Shown here piece after piece: positions 43,969 through 53,064 of a stretch of DNA of 64,000 nucleotides. Each line of letters starts with the position of its first letter. The first letter of the stretch is position 1. The stretch spans positions 868,001 through 932,000 of the forward strand of contig CAXXTW010000002.1 in assembly GCA_963678255.2 (NCBI GenBank), given 5' to 3'. The position numbers and the translations under genes were made by a program. Under the pieces are notes generated by a model, which made no database searches, was not told the DNA's origin, and saw only the letters and a list, made by a program, of their open reading frames with translations. Source of the DNA: G963678255 sp963678255. Its GTDB lineage: Bacteria > Cloacimonadota > Cloacimonadia > Cloacimonadales > WRIO01.

Positions 43969-45228
43969 ATGATTGGTTTTTTTGTTTTACATTCAAGTTT
44001 AGAGAAGAAGAATACAATAACAAATTGGAAAGATTCTTTTTATGGAGACTGGAACTTATCAGAAGAAGTGACAGATTTAGGCACGATTAACAAAATTGAT
44101 CAATTAACTCAATTAATCAATGACAAGCATTTTACATCTTTCATTCTACTTTTAGCGACAGGTGGCACAGAACAATTGGTAGAGTTAGTCTTAAAGCGAT
44201 TTATGATCCCAACATTGATTTGGACTCATGGAGATAAAAATTCATTAGCTTCAGGGTTAGAAATAATGGGAGCTTACAAAAAAACCTATCCTTTATCTAT
44301 GGTTTACGGTTCAACTGTTGAAACAAAAGTGACCAATACAATTAGCCACTTTATCTCAGTTTCACGACTTATTCGAAAACTAAATTATAGTAATATTGGT
44401 TTTATTGGTGATCCTTCTGAATGGTTATTAGTATCTCAAAACACAAACAGTATTCCTTTCAATTTGGATTTTACATTTTTGGGGACAAAAGAAATATATG
44501 CTCAAATGAAACTAATTTCTGATGATCAGGTAGAAACCTGTTTAGCAGACAAAATACCATGCTTGAATAATAAAGAAATGATTTCAGAAGCTGATTTGAT
44601 TACTTCATTAAAAGTTTATGAAGCGTTGAAGAATATGATAGAAAAGCATCATTTAGATGCCTTAACTTTACGTTGTTTTGATTTATTAAGCAAGAAATTC
44701 ACAGCCTGTTTAGCCTTAAGCTTGTTAAATGACCAAGGGTTTCCTGCAGGATGTGAAGGAGATAAACACGCCATTATTGGTTTGTTGATAGCACAGATCT
44801 TAGGCGGAAAACCTGGATGGATGGCAAATCCTTCCTCAGTAAATGACAATGACAACACGATAACTTTTGCCCATTGTACAGTCCCAATTTCAATGTTGGA
44901 CAAAGATCATGCCATAAATTTCAAGACTCACATGGAGAGTGATCTAAGCCTTGCCATCGAAGGTTCTTTGGAGAAGAAAACCGTAACCATTTTCAGATTG
45001 GGCGGAGAATATGATACTCTAATGGCTGTTCGAGGAGAAATAATTGAAAGTAATCAGAAAAATCCATTACTTTGTCGCACACAAGCCAAAGTCTATATAG
45101 AAGGCCATCTTTCTGAATGGTTAGAAAAAACATGTGGTAATCACCAAATAATCGTCTATGGAGACATCATAGAAGAGTTGAAGATGTTTTGCTCATTTTA
45201 TAAAGTGCAATTAATTGAGATATCATAA
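43969..45228 (+). CDS. L-fucose/L-arabinose isomerase-like protein
   Basis: 419 residues from the ATG at 43969 (GGAGG upstream). The two-part pattern fits the fucose-isomerase-like superfamily: an N-terminal Rossmann-like half (FILLLATGGTEQLVELVL) and a C-terminal half with LTLRCFDLL, GFPAGCEGDKHAI, GKPGWMANP and the closing NHQIIVYGDIIEELKMFCSFYKV. The Glu of CEGD is the expected metal ligand and catalytic residue. It is shorter than true FucI (about 590), so it belongs to the reduced branch of unknown substrate. It probably forms an operon with the next two genes. Confidence 0.7.
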   Translation: MIGFFVLHSSLEKKNTITNWKDSFYGDWNLSEEVTDLGTINKIDQLTQLINDKHFTSFILLLATGGTEQLVELVLKRFMIPTLIWTHGDKNSLASGLEIMGAYKKTYPLSMVYGSTVETKVTNTISHFISVSRLIRKLNYSNIGFIGDPSEWLLVSQNTNSIPFNLDFTFLGTKEIYAQMKLISDDQVETCLADKIPCLNNKEMISEADLITSLKVYEALKNMIEKHHLDALTLRCFDLLSKKFTACLALSLLNDQGFPAGCEGDKHAIIGLLIAQILGGKPGWMANPSSVNDNDNTITFAHCTVPISMLDKDHAINFKTHMESDLSLAIEGSLEKKTVTIFRLGGEYDTLMAVRGEIIESNQKNPLLCRTQAKVYIEGHLSEWLEKTCGNHQIIVYGDIIEELKMFCSFYKVQLIEIS

Positions 45229-45248
45229 AGTTAAAAAAAGGAGGAATC

Positions 45249-45446
45249 ATGTTTAAAAACACATACTTACGTTACGTGTTTTATGCCATTTTAATATTCA
45301 TTACAGGATATATCTTTATGGTACTAACACCTGTCATGCTTAGTGGCAATTCAGCCAAGATGATAACAATTATCTTCATAGATATTTTGTGGTTTTTTGG
45401 AATCATCTATATCTTTGTGAGAGGAAAAAGTAAAAAGGAGAAATAA
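45249..45446 (+). CDS. Small two-helix membrane protein
   Basis: 65 residues with two membrane segments (about 8-29 and 37-57) and a basic C-terminus (RGKSKKEK). AAAAAGGAGG before the ATG is a strong ribosome site, and the gene is 20 bases after the isomerase-like gene and 2 bases before the SPFH gene, so it is real. Its position suggests a membrane partner of the SPFH protein. No family recognised. Confidence 0.65.
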   Translation: MFKNTYLRYVFYAILIFITGYIFMVLTPVMLSGNSAKMITIIFIDILWFFGIIYIFVRGKSKKEK

Positions 45447-45448
45447 CA

Positions 45449-46315
45449 ATGAGAAAAGCCGCACGATTTTTTGTGATAATGGTTTTATTAATAGTTTTTA
45501 TAGCAATAGGAATAAGCAGTTGTGTTAAAATACCAGCAGGTTATCAGGGAGTAAAAGTTAAACTTTATGGAGATAATAAGGGAATTCAGAATGAGGTAGT
45601 TGGACCGGGTCGTTACTTCGAAGGGATTGGGATAGAGTATTTTAAATATCCCGTATTTACCAATATGTATCCTTTTACACAGTCAGCAGTGGAAGGATCA
45701 ATTACTGATGAAGCCTTTTATTTTCAGACAAAAGAAGGTATCAAATGTAATGCTGATATCGGAGTACAATGTAAAGCAGATCCAGGCAAAGTCAATGTCT
45801 TATTTAACAGATATCGTGAACCAATGGTAAATATCATTAAAACGTATTTACGAGCAGAAATCAGAGATGCATTTAACCGTTATGCCAGCTCAATGAGTGT
45901 AGATTCTTTATATAGTAATGGGAAGATCTCTCTAATTAACCATGTGTTAGATACTGTTACTACAAAGTTTAGTGATAGTGGTTTAATCATAGAAAATATC
46001 ACATTTTTATCTGATATTCGTTTTCCTGAAGCCATTCAACAGGGAATTATTGATAAAATGGCCGCATCACAAAGAGCTATGCAAAGGGAGAATGAATTAA
46101 GAGAAGCACGAGCCATGGCTGAAAAAACAGTTATTCAGGCAAAAGCGCAAGCTGATGCAAACAGAATAAAGATGACATCAATCACGCCTCAATTGATAGA
46201 ATGGGAAAGACTACAGATGCAGAAGAACTTTATTGATAAATGGAATGGAAGCTCTGTTCCTCAATATTTAGCAGGGAACAATCAGTTTAATCTACTTTTT
46301 AATGCAGGTAAATAA
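45449..46315 (+). CDS. SPFH/prohibitin-family membrane protein
   Basis: 288 residues. An N-terminal hydrophobic segment (FFVIMVLLIVFIAIGISSC) might be a signal anchor or a lipobox (ISSC). An SPFH domain follows (about 30-190: PAGYQGVKVKLYGDNKG, KEGIKCNADIGVQCKADPGKV, FNRYASSMSVDSLYS), then a charged coiled coil (REARAMAEKTVIQAKAQAD). Such proteins form large membrane-bound rings that modulate proteases or organise membrane patches. AAGGAG precedes the ATG; a strong terminator follows. Confidence 0.85.
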   Translation: MRKAARFFVIMVLLIVFIAIGISSCVKIPAGYQGVKVKLYGDNKGIQNEVVGPGRYFEGIGIEYFKYPVFTNMYPFTQSAVEGSITDEAFYFQTKEGIKCNADIGVQCKADPGKVNVLFNRYREPMVNIIKTYLRAEIRDAFNRYASSMSVDSLYSNGKISLINHVLDTVTTKFSDSGLIIENITFLSDIRFPEAIQQGIIDKMAASQRAMQRENELREARAMAEKTVIQAKAQADANRIKMTSITPQLIEWERLQMQKNFIDKWNGSSVPQYLAGNNQFNLLFNAGK

Positions 46316-46337
46316 ATAATTGAAAAAAAATTAAAAA

Positions 46338-46365
46338 GACAGGAGATCTCTCCTGTCTTTTTTTT
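46338..46365 (+). terminator. Strong terminator after the SPFH gene
   Basis: GACAGGAGA (46338-46346) pairs with TCTCCTGTC (46349-46357), extended by A/T pairs, and followed by eight T. The A run on its left also makes it usable for the minus-strand gene ending at 46397. Confidence 0.9.
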
Positions 46366-46396
46366 AATATTTCCAAAAATTATTAAAATCACCAGA

Positions 46397-47071
46397 TTAA
46401 TCAGACTCAATTTCTTTAGCATCTATGATAAATTTTTGCTTATAGATTGTTTTTTCTTCTTTATTTTGTAATCCAAAAGGTAATATATTTTGAAGTTCAC
46501 TAATTAAAAAAGTAGATTCACCAGAAAATAATTGAAGAAAACCATGCCTGATTATTTTATTTTCGATCTTTATTTCTTCTATTCTTCGTTCTAAAAGAAT
46601 ATCCAGAAAAATCTCAAATTCAATTATATTATCATATTTTGTTAATCTTTTTACAAGTTGTTTTAAAACAGGAGCATTAATATTATCAAGTATAAGCTCT
46701 AAATCAGAATAACCATTATCCTCAAAATAATCTCTGAGATCAATAATATAAGTTATAAGCTCATTTATAGAATAGTTTGATTTTAAGTCTGGTAGCTTGA
46801 TATCTGTTTTTTCCTGATAACTATTTAACAATTTAAGGGTAGTTTCTTCACTAATTTGTGGAAGTTCATCACTATTTTTTAATTTTTCAACCTGAGTCTG
46901 CAAATAGGTAACTGCTTTTATTGACATATTTTTAAATATTCTATCTTGAGCATGTTCATTAATACAATAGATTAATTTATTAAGTTCAGAACCTTCTATT
47001 CCTTTTAAGAATAACTGAAGTTGTCTGTTCCCCATTTCTAAAATTGTTTTAGAATAGTTCATTTTTGCCAT
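46397..47071 (-). CDS. Protein with FliG-C-like segment, downstream of a sigma factor
   Basis: 224 residues from the ATG at 47071, which follows AAGGAG. Residues about 12-65 (GNRQLQLFLKGIEGSELNKLIYCINEHAQDRIFKNMSIKAVTYLQTQVEKL) read like the FliG C-terminal domain: I-x-x-L-L near the start, an ALK-like helix, then the hallmark F-x-NMS-x-(K/R)-A with an E-L end. The remaining 160 residues are helical and acidic, with no motif I recognise. FliG-C sits at the flagellar switch, but no flagellar genes are near; the gene overlaps the sigma factor's end by 23 bases, so they are co-expressed. It might be an anti-sigma factor or a new effector; both ideas are inference. Confidence 0.6.
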   Translation of the reverse strand: MAKMNYSKTILEMGNRQLQLFLKGIEGSELNKLIYCINEHAQDRIFKNMSIKAVTYLQTQVEKLKNSDELPQISEETTLKLLNSYQEKTDIKLPDLKSNYSINELITYIIDLRDYFEDNGYSDLELILDNINAPVLKQLVKRLTKYDNIIEFEIFLDILLERRIEEIKIENKIIRHGFLQLFSGESTFLISELQNILPFGLQNKEEKTIYKQKFIIDAKEIESD

Positions 47072-47513
47072 TTTGAATCTCCTTTTCAAAATTAATTCTT
47101 AGTTTACTTATAATCTTTGACATTTGCCATCGTAAAGTAGCATAATTGATATGATGAGTTAAAGCAATTTCTTTGAGAGTTTTTTTATTGAAGAATCTTT
47201 CTTTAAGAATGATTAGTTCACGATTTGTTAGGTTATCAAATAACTCTTTGTTTAAAAGGAATTCTTCATTAATATCATTTTCAAGATTGAGGTCTATTAA
47301 CCTTTTTTGAGATTTTTTTAAACGATAATATTCCTTTACCTTATTTTTGCATATTCCAAAGAGATAGCCTTCATAAGATTGATGAATCAAGGTTTTTTGC
47401 AACAAAAATGATAAAATTGTTTCCTGCAATATATCCTCCCTATCTTCATGACTAAAGACCTTTGAACTAAGATAACTCATAAGTTTTTTTTTAATTTTTT
47501 CATCTATAATCAT
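47049..47513 (-). CDS. ECF-type RNA polymerase sigma factor
   Basis: 154 residues from the ATG at 47513 (GAGGGA upstream; an in-frame ATG four codons earlier lies in that site). Region 2 (EDREDILQETILSFLLQK ... SYEGYLFGICKNKVKEYYRLKK) and region 4 (LTNRELIILKERFFNKKTLKEIALTHHINYATLRWQMSKIISKLR, a helix-turn-helix) are clear. It redirects RNA polymerase to a special promoter set. No anti-sigma gene is recognisable except possibly the overlapping downstream gene. About 870 bases without a gene lie upstream. Confidence 0.85.
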   Translation of the reverse strand: MIIDEKIKKKLMSYLSSKVFSHEDREDILQETILSFLLQKTLIHQSYEGYLFGICKNKVKEYYRLKKSQKRLIDLNLENDINEEFLLNKELFDNLTNRELIILKERFFNKKTLKEIALTHHINYATLRWQMSKIISKLRINFEKEIQNGKNELF

Positions 47514-48393
47514 TCTGTCCCTCATCTATTAAGTGAAAAAAAGAAAGTAATTGTTGGGGAAAAAGTATAAATTCTTTTTTTTTGAGTCATCTTTTCCTCC
47601 AATAATAAATAATAATTTTTATAATTGCCATAATAATTATACAAATATAGCATCAATTACGAATTGACAAGAGAAAAATTGATTCTTTAAAGAAAGAAAA
47701 ATGAGACGAATTAATAATTTATTGATCACTTGGTTATTTTAAAAAACATGAGAAATCAATAATGTTTATTACTTTGAAAATGAGGACAAGTTGTTATCTT
47801 TAAACCTATAAAACTCGAATTAAAGCATTTCTCTTTCTTTCTGCGGATATTTCTTAAGACACACGACTAAACTATCAGAGAATACTTTGCAAGTAGCGAT
47901 TGCGTTGTCATTTAAAAAACCAGACAACTTAACAGGATTTAAATATTTATCAAATATTGTAAAGAAGGATAATCATAAATAGTAATATTTTGTTTGAAAA
48001 TTGTTAAGTGTCATATGGTTTATAAGTAATAATTTCAGAATTATTTAATTGGTTTAATTCTAAAAGATGTTCAACCCCAAAAGGGGTTAGGATATGTTTT
48101 GCAATATAACCATGGTTAAAAGCATGGGCAACCAAAATTCAACCTCGAATGGGGTTGTTGAAGTCAACGGCATTTTAATATGACACAGAAACATTGAGTT
48201 TTGAGATAGGTTAGCTGTTTCTCATTCTAAGAAGACAAGATGTCCAAGGAACTCCTCTTTAGTATCCCTTCTTGGTCTTACTAAGGTATTGATTAAAGAG
48301 AAGGAATCAATAGAGTCGTAGGAGAAAAACAAGATTCCAAATCTTCAAAACTGAGATGGTTATTTTTTTGAAGACTGGAATCTTTATAAAGTG
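47514..48393. other. Intergenic stretch with several hairpins and a 14-codon micro-ORF
   Basis: No full gene. Hairpins: AACCCC-AAAA-GGGGTT (48073-48088), AACCATGGTT (48108-48117), and CAACCTC-GAAT-GGGGTTG (about 48141-48158, one G-U pair). At 48240-48284 an ATG opens 14 codons (MSKELLFSIPSWSY) ending in TAA, related to the frame at 8555-8599. The right edge holds the terminator of the ABC/M1 gene. Confidence 0.5.
48332..48385 (-). terminator. Long hairpin terminator after the ABC/M1 fusion gene
   Basis: AAGATTCC (48332-48339) pairs with GGAATCTT (48378-48385) and TCTTCAAAA (48343-48351) with TTTTGAAGA (48367-48375); on the minus strand TTTTT follows. It lies 9 bases beyond the gene's stop. 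Confidence 0.8.
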
Positions 48394-51300
48394 TTAGTTT
48401 ACACGAATAATATTATCATCAGTATTTTTATCAATAAGCAAGCCATTAGGATCTACACCGATTTTCTCAGGTTTATCTTTTGTAAAAAATTCGATATACT
48501 GATCTGTTCCTTTAAGGAAAACACATTTATTAAAAATTTCTTTACCGGATATATTATAAGCAATAATATAAACGTGATTATTAAAGGGGGCTTCTGTTTC
48601 TTTGCCGAAATCATCTGCAAAGAATTTATGGGTAGTAAACTTAAAAGATATTTTATAACCTTTGTCAATTTTACTTGAAACAGCATTTTTAGCTTTAAGA
48701 TCAAAGAGTGCAATTTTCATAAACAATTCATCATTCATATACTTAAGGCTATCAGGTGTGAAATCGTTTAAAGCACTAATCATGTCAGTCGATAAAGGAT
48801 AAATGTCTGACCGGTTTGCATACAAATCAAAAAAGGATTTCAATCCTTTAAACATATTGTCTTTCCCGATATATTCTTTCAGAGTGTACAATTGGAGCAT
48901 TCCCTTTTGATAGGCTAAGTAGCTTTGATTGTGATGACAACGTACTAAAGGCTTTTCTCCGTCATTGTCTTTACCGCGTTTTTTTAAATAGATTTTCCGA
49001 TAATCTTTTAAATAATTATTAACGGTTGTTTTGTTGTATTCTCTTTCCAAGCACATCAGATTCATAAATTCAGCCATTGATTCGACAGGAAGATAGAGTC
49101 CTTCAGCTTCTGCAGGCATTAATTCATAACCCCACCAATGATGAGCCATCTCATGAGCAGAAATTGAGAAGACCTGATCATTATCCTTTTTGTCATTTAT
49201 ACGGGCAATAAATCCTGAATCCTCATTCCATACATACATCATGGGATAGGCTCTGGCAGCTGCATAACTCATGTAAGCAGGAGTCTCAATAATTCTAAGA
49301 GTTTTATGAGGATAGTTCGAAAAAAAACTATTAAGATCAATAGAGGTTTTAAAACCATGAATGATACGATCAATGTTGAAGTAGTGTTTTTTGTTATAAT
49401 ACACTTCAACATCAATGTCTTTATATTTTTCTTTTTTAACTTGATAAATTCCTGAAGTTAAGACCAATTCATAAGATATAGGATTTGCAGATTGATAAAG
49501 GAAATAAGGTCTGTCATTCTGAGTCCATTCTTTGATCAGTTCTCCATTGGTCAGAGCAATTTGATTTTTTTCAGTACTGACTAGACAGGTATAATTCAAT
49601 CGGTCAATTGTAGAAAAACCTTTTGTCCGATTTGCAGTTTCAAGGATAGGTAAAACCTGATCTTCAGGAAGGTTGTATTTTTTTCTCAGATAATCCTTAC
49701 TGAGAAACAAGTCCTTATTGATCCCTATTTGTGGCATAAATTCAGGAGTTGCCCTACCACCGAAATTCATTATAGTACCGTTTTTAACAATATTTGTTTC
49801 GGGATTGTTATCAGTGAAACCTTTTGTTTGGTAATTAACTTCAAAAGTGAGTTTTATAGATTTACCAGGCAATATTGGCTTTTTAAGTTTATAAATGCCA
49901 AGTTGGTAATCTGTTGAGTTGAGAATACAATCAAAACCAGTTGAAAGTAGAAGAGTATTTAAATGCGCTCTTTTTTGATTCCAAAGAGAGATAAAAAGAG
50001 TATCGATATTTTTTTCAGTCAGATTCATCAAGATATATGAACCTTTGATCAGAGCACTCTGTTTGGAGGGGAAAAGATCAATACTCAGATTGACATCAGT
50101 TACTTTGGGTTGCGGATAATTTAAGTAAGGTTTTACCTGTTTTTCATAAGCAACTAATCCCATTTCATTGTCTTTTTTTGAAACATAGTTATTTAGGACA
50201 TATCGATTATAAGCAATATTGATACCTATAGAAACAAATAGAGTTATAAGGCTTAAAAGAGCAATTCTGAGACGACCTGATGTTTTCTTGAGAGAATAGT
50301 GCCATCTTTGTTTTATGGAGTCGTTTTCGCTTGTTTTCCAGACAATTACAGAGAGGATAAACATGATTACAGCAAAAACAGACCAATAACATCCATACCA
50401 AAGCAGAGTTTTTGAATACGGATTAAACCCATTTAGATTGGAATAGATAAATGCTGGAAAATGACCCCATCTTAATAAGCTAAAGTCAAAGTTCATCACA
50501 TCAAAAATGATAATATCAGCCACACAAAGTAATGCTGAGATAAAGAAACCAAGAACTTTTCTTTTTACAAGCGCTTGTATAAAAACAACCATGACAGTAA
50601 GCTGAATATAATTTAAAAATTCCATAAGAAAGAAACGCTTAAAGTATAAAGACAGTTCAATATCATAATATTGAAAAACAATAACCTGAGTGAAAATCCC
50701 AACCAGCATAGAAAGAAAAAGATAAGTAAATTGTATACCCACTATAGATAATATTTTTGCGAGGCATCTTTGAAAATCAGTAAGAGGGAGTGAATGGAAT
50801 ATATCCTGTGTTAGATGATCTTTTTCTCTCCAGACAATTAAACCTCCAAACAAAATGGTGATCGGAATCATATACAGCCATAAATGTTCTGTCTTACTAA
50901 CCATCCAGGAAGTAAACAAATAGCTATTCATACCAGCAGAAGCAAGGTTTCCTATGACATTACTAATCCATTCACCAGCTCCCAAAATGAAAATTATGAT
51001 AAAAGCAGGATGAGTGATAATTCTTTTCCATTCTTGAAAGACAAGGGCAAATATCTTTTTAAAAGAGTTTTGACTAATTGAGAGTTTTACAATTTGAGGA
51101 TTAATCAAAGACAAAGAAAAATCTTTTTTATTGTAAACTTTAGATTTTTTTAATCTAAATTTCCTCATAATGTCATGAGTCATGGAAAATTTATAATAAG
51201 TATAAAAAAGAAGAAAAGCAGATAATATCAACCAGATTAAACGATTGAAAATTAAGACACTGTTCACAGGCATTGTAAAAAGATTTTTGTCAGAAACAGT

Positions 51301-51972
51301 CCAATATTGCGTTGAAATACTTAAAGCATTTTGAGCAAAAGGATCAATGATAATACGTATAACTTCACTTTTTAGATGTGACAAGTTAAATATTACGAAC
51401 AAATAAACAATAATTAGGACTATTGAACTCAAATAGGTATAAAGAGTTTCACGAGAAAGAGTAGAAACACAAAAAACAAAAGAACCAATAATAAATGTAT
51501 TTGGTAAAACTAAAAACAAAAAAGGATAGAGAAATGAGTGCCAATAAAAGCTACCTCTTAATTCTAAAGGTAAAAGCGAATTGCCAATAAAAAAACCGAT
51601 GATTACAAAGAGATAAACAAGGAGACTGATCAAAAAACTACTCAGAAAACGACTACTAAGATATTGGAATTTGGTTATTCTGGAAGTAAAAAAGAAGTCA
51701 TGTATTTTAAATTGAAAGTCTTTAACGACAGAACGTCCCATGAATACCATCACGAAAAATATCCCTGCAATTGACCAATTGTTAAACATTTTAGCAATTT
51801 TAATTGGTGCATTATTAAATTCTTTTCCATGAGATAAACCAAATACCTGAGAATTAGGATCGGTGCTTTGAGCATATAGCGTAACAAAAACCAAAATTAT
51901 TATCCCATAGAGATAGAAAGGTATCTGTTTTAAATATTTTTTCATTTCGGACAAAAATATTTCTTTAAACAT
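48394..51972 (-). CDS. ABC-2 permease fused to an M1 aminopeptidase domain
   Basis: 1,192 residues. The first 580 or so hold two ABC-2-type permease units of about six membrane segments each, and the last 550 an M1 metallopeptidase with zinc motif HEMAHHWWG near residue 940 and the third ligand in ESMAEFMNLM some 20 residues later. This fusion is known in Bacteroidota and relatives, always beside an ABC ATPase, but its substrate is not established; a role in exporting and trimming peptides is a reasonable guess. The start overlaps the ATPase gene end by eight bases. GGAG precedes the ATG. Confidence 0.88.
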   Translation of the reverse strand: MFKEIFLSEMKKYLKQIPFYLYGIIILVFVTLYAQSTDPNSQVFGLSHGKEFNNAPIKIAKMFNNWSIAGIFFVMVFMGRSVVKDFQFKIHDFFFTSRITKFQYLSSRFLSSFLISLLVYLFVIIGFFIGNSLLPLELRGSFYWHSFLYPFLFLVLPNTFIIGSFVFCVSTLSRETLYTYLSSIVLIIVYLFVIFNLSHLKSEVIRIIIDPFAQNALSISTQYWTVSDKNLFTMPVNSVLIFNRLIWLILSAFLLFYTYYKFSMTHDIMRKFRLKKSKVYNKKDFSLSLINPQIVKLSISQNSFKKIFALVFQEWKRIITHPAFIIIFILGAGEWISNVIGNLASAGMNSYLFTSWMVSKTEHLWLYMIPITILFGGLIVWREKDHLTQDIFHSLPLTDFQRCLAKILSIVGIQFTYLFLSMLVGIFTQVIVFQYYDIELSLYFKRFFLMEFLNYIQLTVMVVFIQALVKRKVLGFFISALLCVADIIIFDVMNFDFSLLRWGHFPAFIYSNLNGFNPYSKTLLWYGCYWSVFAVIMFILSVIVWKTSENDSIKQRWHYSLKKTSGRLRIALLSLITLFVSIGINIAYNRYVLNNYVSKKDNEMGLVAYEKQVKPYLNYPQPKVTDVNLSIDLFPSKQSALIKGSYILMNLTEKNIDTLFISLWNQKRAHLNTLLLSTGFDCILNSTDYQLGIYKLKKPILPGKSIKLTFEVNYQTKGFTDNNPETNIVKNGTIMNFGGRATPEFMPQIGINKDLFLSKDYLRKKYNLPEDQVLPILETANRTKGFSTIDRLNYTCLVSTEKNQIALTNGELIKEWTQNDRPYFLYQSANPISYELVLTSGIYQVKKEKYKDIDVEVYYNKKHYFNIDRIIHGFKTSIDLNSFFSNYPHKTLRIIETPAYMSYAAARAYPMMYVWNEDSGFIARINDKKDNDQVFSISAHEMAHHWWGYELMPAEAEGLYLPVESMAEFMNLMCLEREYNKTTVNNYLKDYRKIYLKKRGKDNDGEKPLVRCHHNQSYLAYQKGMLQLYTLKEYIGKDNMFKGLKSFFDLYANRSDIYPLSTDMISALNDFTPDSLKYMNDELFMKIALFDLKAKNAVSSKIDKGYKISFKFTTHKFFADDFGKETEAPFNNHVYIIAYNISGKEIFNKCVFLKGTDQYIEFFTKDKPEKIGVDPNGLLIDKNTDDNIIRVN

Positions 51973-52851
51973 TTTCTTTATCTCCTAAGCCCTTTAAATG
52001 GAAGAAATAGACATCTTCCAAAGTTGCTGGTACTAATTTAAAGGAATCATCTGGAAGTGTATCAGAAAATATTCTAATGTATGTTTTTCCAGTAAATAAT
52101 CTGGAAGAAAGAAATTTATATTTAATTTTGTAATTATTAAATTCTACTTTAATGATATCCTTTTCATATACTTTACCAGACAATTCGGTAATAGCATAAT
52201 TAGGATTGTTTTGATAAAGAATTCTTCCATTGTTGATAATCGCCATATCAGTACAAAGCTGGCTCACATCTTCAACAATATGAGTAGAAATGATAACGAT
52301 CGTATCTTCACTTACTTCACTGAGCAAATTGTGAAATCTGTTTCTTTCTTCCGGATCTAATCCAGCAGTAGGTTCATCGACTATGATTAACTTAGGGTTT
52401 CCAATTAAGGCTAAAGCAATGCCAAATCTTTGTTTCATTCCTCCAGAATAAGAGCCAATCTTTTTGTTGGCGCACTCCCAGAGATTAACTTTTTTTAAGA
52501 AGTATTCGACAATTTCTTTTCTTTGATTATTTTGTTGAATTCCTTTTAATATGGCAAAGTGATTCAATAAATCTATAGCTTTTTCAGTGGGATAAAAACA
52601 AAATCCTGAGGAAGATAACCTAAATATTTCTTAATTTCCATAGGTTGGGTGAAAACATTGATTTTATCAAAAAATATTGAACCCTGATCTGCTTCTTGAA
52701 TGGTGGCTATTGTTTTCATAAGAGTTGATTTACCCGCACCATTAGGACCTAGAAGTCCAAACATTCCTTTTTGAATTATCAGATTCAGATTATTAAGTGC
52801 TTTTACCCCGTTATCATATGTTTTAGACAAGTTTTTTATAATTAAATCCAT
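51965..52851 (-). pseudogene. ABC transporter ATPase, split by a one-base frameshift
   Basis: Two abutting frames give one ATPase of about 295 residues. The first (52851 to about 52600) carries Walker A GPNGAGKST and reaches LGYLPQDF, then goes out of frame and stops at 52573. The second carries the signature YSGGMKQRFGIALAL, Walker B LIIVDEPTAGLD and the H-loop ISTHIVED. Around 52595-52605 one G is missing on the coding strand: restoring it gives QDFGFYPTEKAIDLLNHF, the normal family sequence. Either the gene is broken, or there is a read error or programmed shift next to A-rich runs. It is the partner of the permease/M1 fusion. Confidence 0.85.
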
Positions 52852-53017
52852 ATATCCTCCCTTTAGTGAACAAAGTGCATATGCTATGCCAAGAGGGTAA
52901 TAAATCTAAAAATAAAACAAGTGCGCTATCATACTGCAAATCAGAGTTTTTTTACACGATTTGTTACTTTTTCTCATATATTTCCTATATTGTTTTGATA
53001 TATCATAAACACAAAAA

Positions 53018-53047
53018 CCCTCAGATTTTTCGATCTGAGGGTTTTTT
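53018..53047. terminator. Terminator after the bioY run
   Basis: CCCTCAGAT (53018-53026) pairs with ATCTGAGGG (53033-53041), loop TTTTCG, with A5 on the left (T run for the minus strand) and T6 on the right. It closes the minus-strand genes from the M16 peptidase to bioY. Confidence 0.9.
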
Positions 53048-53064
53048 AATAAACTAAAGAATTG

